From: Acorus gramineus
Lineage: Eukaryota; Streptophyta; Magnoliopsida; Acorales; Acoraceae
Reading direction: 5' to 3'
DNA: 64,000 nucleotides
Assembly (NCBI GenBank): GCA_030737835.1
Contig: CM060854.1
Coordinates: 11,527,272-11,591,271, forward strand
The notes under the pieces were generated by a model, which saw only the letters and a program-made list of their open reading frames with translations, had not been told where the DNA came from and did no database searches. The position numbers and the translations under genes were made by a program. This document shows positions 46,781 through 56,396 of this stretch, in pieces (the first letter of the stretch is position 1; every line of letters starts with the position of its first letter).

Positions 46781-46816
46781 ATCTCGACAGACGGTCGCGC
46801 GTCGACCCAGATACTG
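46781..46816 (+). other. Predicted 36-nt microexon of the family-A LTR (type example)
   Basis: It is bounded by CTTGCAG and GTGAGTGGG. Equivalent blocks are at 28389-28424, 38361-38396, 41885-41920, 52998-53033 and 57929-57964 (plus) and 35808-35843 and 61516-61551 (minus), all 36 nt; 34287-34325 (minus) is 39 nt. The shared core is GACGGTCGCGCGACGACC with variants. Confidence 0.7.
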
Positions 46817-48125
46817 GTGAGTGGGACAATCCAACCCAGTCGAGAGGTGTTATACGCACTTGGGCGTATACCGACCTCTCCTGGGGCGTCTTGGATGAAT
46901 ATTAACCTGCAATAATATGTATCCATGATTGTATAATTTATGTGTAGAATGCATGCTTCCCTAGTCTTTGCATGTTAGGGACTTGCCCCTTAGGATATGC
47001 ATATGAGCCTTGCAGCATGTCCCCTGTTTACATGCTAGGAAACCCGGCCTATGCATGTGTCCTACTAGTTTTATTTTTAAATTAAATACTAGTATCTGTT
47101 GAATTGCATGTTATAGTGATTATTTTAGGGGAGGGGCCTTGCGAGGACAGCGGTGAGACCCGGGTTAGGGTACACCGTGTTCCTTGTTTGGTTGTCGGAG
47201 CGTCCTATAACGGGAACTCACGCTGCCCTCCCGAGTTGCTTTCCCCCAAGAATATTTCACCATGTTATAACCTTATGCATGTTCCCCGCATCGTAGTTAT
47301 GCGCCCTGGTGGGTTCTGAGGAATTCAGAACGTTAGAGTTGTATGTTTGGTATGATTATTAGCATGAGTAGTGAATATTATAGGGGAGGGACCTTGCGAG
47401 GACAGCGGTGAGACCCGTGTTAGGGTACTCCGTGTTCCTTGTTTGGTTGTCGGGGTACCCTGTATCGGGAACTCACGCCGCCCTCCCGAGTTTCTTTCCC
47501 CCAGTGGTATTCCAACACTGCTTTTGATTGTACTGTTTCCCCGCATCTTGGTTATGCGCGCTGGAGGAACTCTGAAGAGTTCATGACATTTGAGTTGGAG
47601 AGATGCGTTGTCGGCGGATCCGAGTGGATCATATGCGTATGGATTAGGCTGTTCTGTTCCCTGCGTTGGATCCGGTAGAGACTACCCCCAACGTTAGACA
47701 GGGCCTTCCTGACAGAGGGCTCCCATCAGTAGGCACCTCCTGATTTGGTGACGGACTGTGCTGAATGTGGGAGTAGACCAGGCGGCCTACGGAGTGGAGG
47801 GAGAGACTATCGGTGGACCAAGGGTGACCAACAGCCTAGTCAGTCCCAAAATCCTATGTCACCCATTGATGGGTGAGGGTGTAGTGGGTTGGCGATGAGC
47901 GACCTACTGGTTTGTGAATAGATGATTATCAGTCCCAAAATCCTATGTCACCCATGGATGGGTGAGGGTGAGGGTGTGGTGGTTCGGCGAAGTACGAACC
48001 ACTGGATATTGTTATGTATTGATGGCTGGATAAAATAATGGAATATTGGTAAATATTGTCTGTGATGCATGGGTTGTGCTGTTCACTGAGCGTGTGGCTC
48101 ACCCCTCGCATATGTTTTTCCCCAG
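46817..48125 (+). other. Predicted LTR intron 2
   Basis: Donor GTGAGTGGGAC and acceptor TTTCCCCAG. Just before the acceptor is the most conserved LTR block, TTCACTGAGCGTGTGGCTCA, which could hold the branch point. Confidence 0.6.
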
Positions 48126-48533
48126 TTGTCACTGAGCCTGAGCTGGAGCCGGAGCAGCAGTTGGAGCTTTCCGAGGGATTCCTTCAGTAGCGGAGCAGCG
48201 CTACGTCCGCGAGTGCCAGAGGCTATCAGCATCCCTTTCCTTGGCTGTATGTATTGTATTTTCGTGCTGAGCACGTTTGTATATGTTCAGTTATATATTT
48301 GTGTATATTGGCTCTCACAGGACGTATGATTGTGTATCGAGTCTGTAGAATGTTTATTTACAGACTCAGTCTTTTGCTTCCGCATTAGGTGTATATATCA
48401 TGTCAGCTTCTTGTCGTTGTGTGTCATTCTGGTTATTGTGTATGATATATATTGTTGACCTCCTGTGTAGTTCTGATATTTTATATACACTTGCCGCGTC
48501 CCGGGGACGGCCGCCCTGGGGCGTGACAAAAGT

Positions 48534-48546
48534 TGGTATCAGAGCC
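48534..48546 (+). other. Primer binding site of the gag-only element
   Basis: TGGTATCAGAGCC, 5 bp after the LTR. Confidence 0.92.
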
Positions 48547-48648
48547 TGGTCCTGTCAGAGCCAATTGTCTTCCTTTGCATAGAGATGAGTCCTAGGATTT
48601 CGATATGAGTATTCTGATCCTAGTGTCTGGTTTTCTTAGGGTGCTGAT

Positions 48649-50031
48649 ATGCCTCCTCGCAGAGGACGGCGCGGACGAGGTCCCTCTCGGTCTTTGGAGG
48701 TTTCCGGACCTACCAGAGACGAGGATGCTACCGGAGAGCCCTTGACGCAGGAGCCACCTGCTTGGGAGCGTGCTTTCGCTCGGTTGGCTGATTTGGTGGA
48801 GACACAGACGCGGATGATAGCAGAGCAGGCTAGAGAGATTCAGGAGCTGAGGGCGACTCGCGAGGCAGTTCCGCAGGTCCCCTTAGTAGCAGATCCGCCT
48901 GTGGTACCCGATGTACCCCCAGTCCCAGTGGCAGTTCCGGCAGTTGGAGTTGAGGATCCCCTGCAGAGGGAGGAGGAGCTAGAGGCGGCAGCGCAGGTGC
49001 AGCAGAGCGGCCTCAACGCCTTTCTGAAGCTCCATCCTCCCGAGTTTCATGGGCAGTCGGCAGATCCTCTTGCGCCAGAGCGTTGGTTGAGGGAGGTGGA
49101 TGTGATCTTCGCGGCCATGCTTTGCACCGATCGCCAGCGAGTCGCCTTGGCCACCTTCATGCTGAAGGGTGACGCCGCCGAGTGGTGGGCTACCCGAGTG
49201 GTGGACATTCCAGAGGGAGTGGAGCAGCTTTCTTGGGCGGGATTCCGGAGGTTTCTGGATGAGTACTTTCCGTTCTCGACGCGACAGCTAGTGGAGCGGG
49301 AGTTCGAGCAGCTGACTCAGGGCACCATGTCCGTCGCTGACTACTCTGCGCGCTTCACGAGTCTGTCCAGATTTGCTCCAGCCTTGGTGACGGATGAGGT
49401 CACGAGGTGCCGGCGATTCGAGCTGGGTCTCAGCAGCGCTATCCGGGTGCATGTCACTGCCCACGCTTTCACGAGGTACTCCGACGTAGTGTCTCGGGCG
49501 AAGACCGTCGAGAGAGACCTCGGGATTCAAGTGCGGGCTCCGACCCCTTCTTCAGATCAGGGTCCTTCCGGGAGTCGGGACCAGGGGCAGCGCAAGAGGA
49601 AGAGGCCCCGCTTCGAGCAGTCAGCGGCTGCCTCTCCTCCAGCAGATGCGGTGCCAGTATGGGATCCGGCGCCCATTGCAGCAGTGCCCATCCAGTCCTG
49701 GCAGCCGGAGAAGCGGCGCTGTTTTCATTGTCAGCGCATCGGGCATATCAGATACAATTGCCCAGATGCTGGCCGACCCCGAGTGCCACCTCAGCAGCCG
49801 CCGTTCTTGCAGCAGCAGCCTCAGCGCCAGCAGCAGCCAGTGCAGCCGGCGAGGCGTGCTCCTGTTCCTCAGCCGCGGTTGGTGCAGGGCAGAGTTGCAG
49901 CGCTTACGGCCGAGGAGGCGCAGCCTTCGGGTGTCATGGTTCGAGGTATCATCTTGTGTTCCCAGCTTTCTAGTATAAGGATAGTTGTGTGTGTAATTGG
50001 TGGTTATTATGCAAGTGTGTGGGGTATCTAG
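48649..50031 (+). CDS. Chromovirus Gag, intact frame, C-terminus read into foreign sequence
   Basis: A 460-residue frame starts MPPRRGRRGRGPSRSLEV. It has an N-terminal helical, Glu/Arg-rich segment (residues about 30-75), the gag core with FLKLHPPEFHGQ and ATFMLKGDAAEWWATR (about 125-185), SVADYSARFTSLSRFAP (about 228-244), and a CX2CX4HX4C knuckle CFHCQRIGHIRYNC (about 363-376). A Pro/Gln-rich linker follows. From about 49965 the frame leaves element sequence and ends 20-odd residues later, losing the protease. Gag would form the particle and package RNA. The closest relative in the window is the broken gag at 39963. Confidence 0.9.
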   Translation: MPPRRGRRGRGPSRSLEVSGPTRDEDATGEPLTQEPPAWERAFARLADLVETQTRMIAEQAREIQELRATREAVPQVPLVADPPVVPDVPPVPVAVPAVGVEDPLQREEELEAAAQVQQSGLNAFLKLHPPEFHGQSADPLAPERWLREVDVIFAAMLCTDRQRVALATFMLKGDAAEWWATRVVDIPEGVEQLSWAGFRRFLDEYFPFSTRQLVEREFEQLTQGTMSVADYSARFTSLSRFAPALVTDEVTRCRRFELGLSSAIRVHVTAHAFTRYSDVVSRAKTVERDLGIQVRAPTPSSDQGPSGSRDQGQRKRKRPRFEQSAAASPPADAVPVWDPAPIAAVPIQSWQPEKRRCFHCQRIGHIRYNCPDAGRPRVPPQQPPFLQQQPQRQQQPVQPARRAPVPQPRLVQGRVAALTAEEAQPSGVMVRGIILCSQLSSIRIVVCVIGGYYASVWGI

Positions 50032-51040
50032 ATGAGTGAGTATCAAGAGTGGTTGTTGGGTTAAGGAAGCTGGGTTTTAGCTGTCCTGGCAGTGAATTCC
50101 CATCAGTAGGTACCGCCGATGCAGTCGGAGGGGTACTGAATTTGGGAGTATGCTAGGTAGGGGCTACCCGGTAAGAGGTTATTGAATGGTGTCGCGAGCG
50201 TGGAATCGCTCTCCCCTTCGTTGGATCCGCGTAGTACAGCCCCGGCGTTAGACAGGCTCCCGGTCAGAGGACCAGGCGAGCTACGGAGCGGGGAGAGGCT
50301 ACCGGTGGACCAGGGGTAGAGAGCAGTCTAAGTCTCTCCCAAAGTCCCAAAATGTCTCCTTTCGGGAGTGAGGGTGTGGATGAGGCGAAGACGGGTCGCT
50401 CGTGACCAAATGGTTTATTCGACCATTCCCGATGATGTTGGGTTCGGTCCTGTAATGGATGATGACGCGAGTATGGTGTCGTTCTCCCCTTCGTTGGACC
50501 CGAGTAGGGACTCCTCAGCGTTAGAGAGGCCTTCCTGACAGAGGGCTCCCCTCAGTAGGCACCTCCTGATTTGGTTTCGGACTGTGCTGAATTGTGGGAG
50601 CGGACCAGGCGGCCTACGGTGTGGAGGAGAGGCTACCGGTGGACCAGGGGTAGAGAACAGTCTAAGTCTCTCCCAAAGTCCCAATATGTCTCCTGATGGG
50701 AGTGAGGGTGTGGATGAGACAAAGACGCGTCGCCTCGTGACTCGGTCGTGGTTCGACCGTTCCCATAGAGGTTGGGTCCGGTCTTGAGATGGATGTTGAA
50801 GGATATCGGTGGATGATTATCTAGATGTAGATGATCCGGTGAGGTTGGTAATGTTCTTTAATAATGATGTCTTCTTCTAGTGTTCCTTTCTGGATTAAGG
50901 GGCCTTGTGAGGTCGGCGTTGAAACCCGGACTAGGATACTTCGTGTTCCTTGTTTGGTTGTCGGGGTATCCTATATCGGGATTTCATGCTGCTTTCCCGA
51001 GGTTCTTTTCCCAGTCAAGGGATACCTTAGAAGCATCAGC
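49965..51040 (+). repeat. LTR-intron-derived patch inside the gag-only element
   Basis: 49975-50840 matches by eye the reverse complement of about 33030-33520 (GTCGCGAGCG, CGACCGTTCCCATAGA, GGATGTTGAAGGA, GATTATCTAGATGTAGATGA), i.e. intron 2 of the LTR subtype at 32351-35718, with one module duplicated. 50890-51010 carries the CGTGTTCCTTGTTTGGTTGTCGGGG module. No gene. Confidence 0.8.
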
Positions 51041-51645
51041 TGGTGATGGATCAGGTGTGAGTTTTGGTTGGAGGTTAAGGCCTTTTGGGCTGAGTGGTTT
51101 CTGGGAAGGATATCTGTGGACCCGGGTAAGACGCTTGCTATGTCGAATTGGCGTAGACCGTCGAGCCCCGCATGGATTCGGAGCTTCCGGAGTTTGGCGA
51201 GTTATTGCAGGAAGTTTGACGAGGATTCTCGAAGATAGCTGTTCCTCTTAACCGCCTTACTCGGAGGGATATCCGGTTCGAGTGGTCCCCTTCTTGCGAG
51301 GAGAGCTTCCTGGAGTTTACTCGGAGGCTCACCTTAGCGCCAATTCTTACCTCTCCGTCTTGGAGTGGTGGGTTCGCAGTGGGTAAGGGTGTGTCCGCGA
51401 TCCTGCTCACGTCATCCCGTTCGAGCCGTTCGTCTCTGAGCCGGACAGTCATTCGTGGAGCAGTAGATTGTGATCATGGACCGCCGCGTGAGGAGGCTCT
51501 GCACCAAGACCGTCCAGTTGGTCGAGGTGCGATGGCAGCACCGTTCCGGTGTTAAGGACACTTGGGAGCTCATGGAGGCCAGGTTCGACGCGTATCCGCA
51601 TCTTTCCCCTCCTAGATGTTTTTGGCGAATTTTGGGGACAAAATT
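51040..51645 (+). pseudogene. Chromovirus pol remnants in the gag-only element
   Basis: 51045-51385 corresponds to 44840-45180 of the outer element (end of RT to start of RNase H), with frameshifts. At about 51385 it jumps to the integrase C-terminus (AHVIPFE-like [11 protein letters not shown] equivalent) and then the chromodomain-like WQHRSGVKDTWELMEA (51529-51576), ending just before the purine tract. About 2.5 kb of pol is missing between the two scraps. Confidence 0.88.
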
Positions 51646-51662
51646 TCCTAAGGGGGGAATAA

Positions 51663-54600
51663 TGTTATATATGTGTCACTTTTAACCTGTTGGTAACCGT
51701 TAGAGCGCCCTGGCGGTTTTTAAAATTTTTAGGGTTTTTGATCGGAACCGCATAATTTCAGACTGTTAGCTATCGTCTGAGCTAGAGGACTCCGATTGGA
51801 AATCTGACTGCATATTTGGTGTCCTGGTGCCATTTCTGACCTCCCACGAAAATTTCATTGAATTCCGGCATCGTTTGCAAAAATTTTCCAGTTCCGGGGC
51901 GTATCCGGGTTTTTAAGTCGCGCTCTACTTAAAAGAAATCAAAAATCACCTCGTCACTATTCATCGTCTCTCCCGACGTGATTTCTCTCTCCCTCCTCCG
52001 TTTTTCTTCCGTTCAAGCCCCCTAGACCCCTCGAAATCGAAAACCCAAAGCACGGGAAGTGTAGATCGGGTCCCGATCTACACACCGGTGTCTTCAAATC
52101 CGAATTCCGACGACTTTAGCCTCCCCGACCTCCCCTCTCTCTCCTCTGTTTTGGCCCATATTGGTGGTGGAGCTAGATCGGGGCGTGAGAAGGCTTTTGG
52201 GAAGGGTTTCGGCGCGTGGAGAGCGTCCGGACTTCGCTCCCTCCCCTCGGTAAGCCTTCTTTCCCTCCTTTTTCTTGCTTAGATGAATGGTAGGGAGGGG
52301 TTTTTGTGTTTGGGGGTGGTCGGAGGCTGTGGGGGTCGTCGGAGGGCGGTCGGGGGTGGTTGGAAGGTGGTTTGGGTGGTCTCGGGCAGTGGTGGTGGCG
52401 CTCGGGCTGCGGCAGGTCGTCCGGGCCAAGCAGCAGCAGCAGCAGCAGCCCCGGGCGGCGCCAGGTCGGGTGCGCGCGGGCAGGCGCGCGTGCGTGCGCG
52501 GGCGCGCGGCGTGCGCGCGAGGGCGCGCGGGCCTGGTGCAGGGCGCCGGTGCTGGGCGAGCAGAGGCGGGTGCTGGGCGGCTGGCGCGCGTGGAGCAGGT
52601 CGCGCGGGCGCGCGAGGTGGCGAGCGCGGAGGCGCGGCGAGAGGCGCGGTGGTGCGCGCGAGCGCGGCGAGGTGCGCGAGGCGTGCGAGGCCGTGCGAGG
52701 TGCGCGCGAGGTGCGGCGAGGTGGCGGAGGTGCGCGCGGGGTGCGCGCGAGGCGGGGCGCTGCGTGCGGGGGCGCGCGGGGTGCTCGCGGACCGGCGCGA
52801 GGCGTGCGGGGCCCGCGGTGGCGCGTCCGGGCGGTGGCCGACCGTGCGGGTGGTTGCCGGGGGCCGTGCGGGTGGTTGCCGAGGCCGCGGGTAGTTGTTG
52901 GGGAAGTGTTGGATGCTTGTTGTGGGTTTAGGGGTGTTTATTATGTATTTAATGATAATTGTGGATTAATACTTACCAAATAATACCTGTCTTGCAGATC
53001 TCGACAGACGGTCGCGCGTCGACCCAGATACTGGTGAGTGGGACAATCCACCCAGTCGAGAGGTGTTATACGCACTTGGGCGTATACCGACCTCTCCTGG
53101 GGCGTCTTGGATGAATATTAACCTGCAATAATATGTATCCATGATTGTATAATTTATGTGTAGAATGCATGCTTCCCTAGTCTTTGCATGTTAGGGACTT
53201 GCCCCTTAGGATATGCATATGAGCCTTGCAGCATGTCCCCTGTTTACATGCTAGGAAACCCGGCCTATGCATGTGTCCTACTAGTTTTATTTTTAAATTA
53301 AATACTAGTATCTGTTGAATTGCATGTTATAGTGATTATTTTAGGGGAGGGGCCTTGCGAGGACAGCGGTGAGACCCGGGTTAGGGTACACCGTGTTCCT
53401 TGTTTGGTTGTCGGAGCGTCCTATAACGGGAACTCACGCTGCCCTCCCGAGTTGCTTTCCCCCAAGAATATTTCACTATGATATAACCTTATGCATGTTC
53501 CCCGCATCGTAGTTATGCGCCCTGGTGGGTTCTGAGGAATTCAGAACGTTAGAGTTGTATGTTTGGTATGATTATTAGCATGAGTAGTGAATATTATAGG
53601 GGAGGGACCTTGCGAGGACAGCGGTGAGACCCGTGTTAGGGTACTCCGTGTTCCTTGTTTGGTTGTCGGGGTACCCTGTATCGGGAACTCACGCCGCCCT
53701 CCCGAGTTTCTTTCCCCCAGTGATATTCAACACTGCTTTTGATTGTACTGTTTCCCCGCATCTTGGTTATGCGCGCTGGAGGAACTCTGAAGAGTTCATG
53801 ACATTTGAGTTGGAGAGATGCGTTGTCGGCGGATCCGAGTGGATCATATGCGTATGGATTAGGCTGTTCTGTTCCCTGCGTTGGATCCGGTAGAGACTAC
53901 CCCCAACGTTAGACAGGGCCTTCCTGACAGAGGGCTCCCATCAGTAGGCACCTCCTGATTTGGTGACGGACTGTGCTGAATGTGGGAGTAGACCAGGCGG
54001 CCTACGGAGTGGAGGGAGAGACTATCGGTGGACTAAGGGTGACCAACAGCCTAGTCAGTCCCAAAATCCTATGTCACCCATTGATGGGTGAGGGTGAGGG
54101 TGTAGTGGGTTGGCGATGAGCGACCTACTGGTTTCGTGAATAGATGATTATCAGTCCCAAAATCCTATGTCACCCATGGATGGGTGAGGGTGAGGGTGTG
54201 GTGGTTCGGCGAAGTACGAACCACTGGATATTGTTATGTATTGATGGCTGGATAAAATAATGGAATATTGGTAAATATTGTCTGTGATGCGTGGGTTGTG
54301 CTGTTCACTGAGCGTGTGGCTCACCCCTCGCACATGTTTTTCCCCAGTGGTCACTGAGCCTGAGCTGGAGCCGGAGCAGCAGTTGGAGCTTTCCGAGGGA
54401 TTTCTTCAGTAGCGGAGCAGCGCTACGTCCGCGAGTACCAGAGGCTATCAGCATCCCTTTCCTTGGCTGTATGTATTGTATTTTCGTGCTGAGCACGTTT
54501 GTATATGTTCAGTTATATATTTGTGTATATTGGCTCTCACAGGACGTATGATTGTGCATCGAGTCTGTAGAATGTTTATTCACAGATTCAGTCTTTTGCT

Positions 54601-54752
54601 TCCGCATTAGGTGTATATATCATGTCAGCTTCTTGTCGTTGTGTGTCATTCTGTTTATTGTGTATGATATATATTGTTGACCTCCTGTGTAGGTTTCTGA
54701 TATGATATATACATTTGCCGCGTCCCGGGGTTGGCCGCCCTGGGGCGTGACA
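51663..54752 (+). repeat. 3' LTR of the gag-only element
   Basis: Near-identical to 45441-48528. Intron 1 52250-52997, microexon 52998-53033, intron 2 53034-54347. Preceded by the purine tract AAGGGGGGAATAA (51649-51661). Confidence 0.95.
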
Positions 54753-56264
54753 CTGACGGACTATGTCGTTGCAGATGCTCTCAGTAGGCAGCCCTTGGGC
54801 ATGGCCGCCCATATGGCTGTCCGTCGTTGGAGGCTTCTGGAGGAGGCCGCTTGCTGGATCAGTGTTTGAGAGACTCCTGCGGGTGGCTTTTTGGCCAGGC
54901 TAGTGGTGCAGCCAGTCCTTCTCGACGATATCCGCACGGCTCAGGCTCAGGATCCGGATTTTATAGTCCTCTCTGAAGGCGTCACCCAGGGCGAGCGTCC
55001 TGACTGCCAGATTCACGCGGACGGGATCCTGCGATTCAGAGGCCGAGTGTGCATTCCCGACGACGCAGAGCTGAAGCAGAAGATTCTGGACGAGGCCCAT
55101 CGTTCGAGGTACACAGTGCATCCTGGTGGCACGAAGATGTACAGGGGCCTTCGTCGTGGCTACTGGTGGCGCGGGATGAAGACGGATATTGCCCGTTTCG
55201 TTGCCCGATGCTTAGTATGCCAGCAGGTGAAGTCGGAGCATCAGCGCCCTGCGGGGAAGCTGCAGTCCATTGAGATCCCTCAGTGGAAGTGGGAGCAGAT
55301 CACCATGGACTTCATCTCGGGTTTGCCGAGGTCACGTTCGGGTCGCGATGCCATCTGGGTGATCGTCGACCGGCTGACGAAGTCTGCTCATTTCCTCCCC
55401 ATCCGACTCACCGATTCTCTAGACACCCTGGCGCAGTTGTTCGTCTCAGAGATTGTTCGTCTCCATGGCACTCCCGTCAGCATCATTTTCGATCGAGACG
55501 CGCATTTTACTTCGAGGTTCTGGCGTAGCCTCCAGCACGCCCTTGGTACGAACCTCCATTTCAGTACAGCGTTTCATCCGCAGACGGACGGCCAGTCAGA
55601 GAGGACGATCCAGACCTTGGAGGATATGCTGCGAGCCTGTGTTCTCGATTTTGGAGGCAGTTGGGAGAGGCACCTTCCGTTGGTGGAGTTTGCCTACAAC
55701 AACAGCTACCACTCGAGTATCCGGATGGCTCCTTATGAGGCGCTCTATGGCCGCAGCTGCAGGTCCCCCATGTGTTGGGACGAGGTCGGAGAGTTCCAGT
55801 TGGAGGGACCAGAGATCATTCACCAGACCTCAGAGATGGTGAAGACGATTCGCGAGCGTATCCGAGTCGCTCAGAGTCGTCAGAAGAGCTACGCCGACCG
55901 TCGTCGCCGTGAGCTCGTCTTCGAGGTTGGTGATCATGTCTTCCTGAAGGTGTCCCCGATGAAGGGCATCTTCCGTTTCGGTGTGCGGGGCAAGCTGAGT
56001 CCGCGTTTCATTGGGCCGTTCCTCATCCTCGAGCGAGTTGGGGAGGTGGCCTATCGCATAGCTCTGCCCCCACAGTTGGCTCAGGCCCATGACGTCTTCC
56101 ATGTCTCGCAGCTGAGGCACTATGTCCACGATCCTGCTCACGTCATCCCGTTCGAGCCGCTCGTCTTCGAGCCGGACTTGTCATTCGTCGAGCAGCCGAT
56201 TGAGATCTTGGACCGCCGCGAGAAGAGGCTCCGCACCAAGACCGTCCAGCTGGTCAAGGTGTGA
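54753..56264 (+). pseudogene. Chromovirus integrase, with chromodomain cut by a stop
   Basis: It resumes after the TSD with a shortened TDYVVADALSRQ (an expected stretch before VVADALSR is missing), then a TGA at 54867. Integrase HHCC zinc region: [15 protein letters not shown] (about 55099-55143) and CLVCQQVK (55210-55233). The DDE core is [20 protein letters not shown] and the E of [11 protein letters not shown]. The C-terminal [10 protein letters not shown] and YRIALPP blocks are present. TGA at 56262 precedes WQHRSGAEATWELEDAM, a chromodomain-like tail that would direct insertion to heterochromatin. The nested remnant at 51527 has CGA at that codon. Confidence 0.92.
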
Positions 56265-56384
56265 TGGCAGCACCGTTCCGGTGCCGAGGCCACTTGGGAG
56301 CTCGAGGACGCCATGCGTGACGCGTATCCGCATCTTTTCCCTTCTTAGATGTTCTTGTATTTATTTTGAGGACAAAATTTCCTA

Positions 56385-56396
56385 AGGGGGGGAGAA
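56385..56396 (+). other. Polypurine tract of the outer element
   Basis: AGGGGGGGAGAA abuts the 3' LTR. Confidence 0.85.

Larger units (their letters stand above)
45441..48528 (+). repeat. 5' LTR of the gag-only element
   Basis: Exon 1 ends at 46029 (CTCCCCTCG|GTAAGC), intron 1 is 46030-46780 (acceptor GTCTTGCAG), the microexon is 46781-46816, and intron 2 is 46817-48125 (donor GTGAGT, acceptor TTTTTCCCCAG). Intron 1 is extremely GC-rich at 46190-46680. Intron 2 contains the CGCGAGGACAGCGGTGAGACC module twice (about 47130-47255 and 47385-47510) and the CCCAAAATCCTATGTCACCC module twice (about 47845-47910 and 47935-48005). Confidence 0.95.
45441..54752 (+). mobile_element. Nested gag-only family-A element (non-autonomous), TSD CTGAC
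   Basis: LTRs at 45441-48528 (3088 bp) and 51663-54752 (3090 bp) look nearly identical by eye. CTGAC flanks the element (45436-45440 and 54753-54757). The interior is only 3.1 kb: primer site, an intact gag frame, a patch derived from another LTR subtype, and short pol scraps. No complete protease, RT or integrase is present, so it would have needed enzymes in trans. The near-identical LTRs make it one of the youngest insertions here. Confidence 0.95.

Noticed and set aside
45868..48329. Alternative frame joining exon 1, microexon and exon 3 into a Ser/Trp-rich protein
   Set aside because: It lacks an ATG and is disrupted in other LTR copies; the acidic frame is the better candidate.
45441..54752. 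The two near-identical 3.1-kb segments as a genomic tandem duplication
   Set aside because: TG...CA termini, primer site, purine tract and a perfect CTGAC duplication show they are the LTRs of one element.
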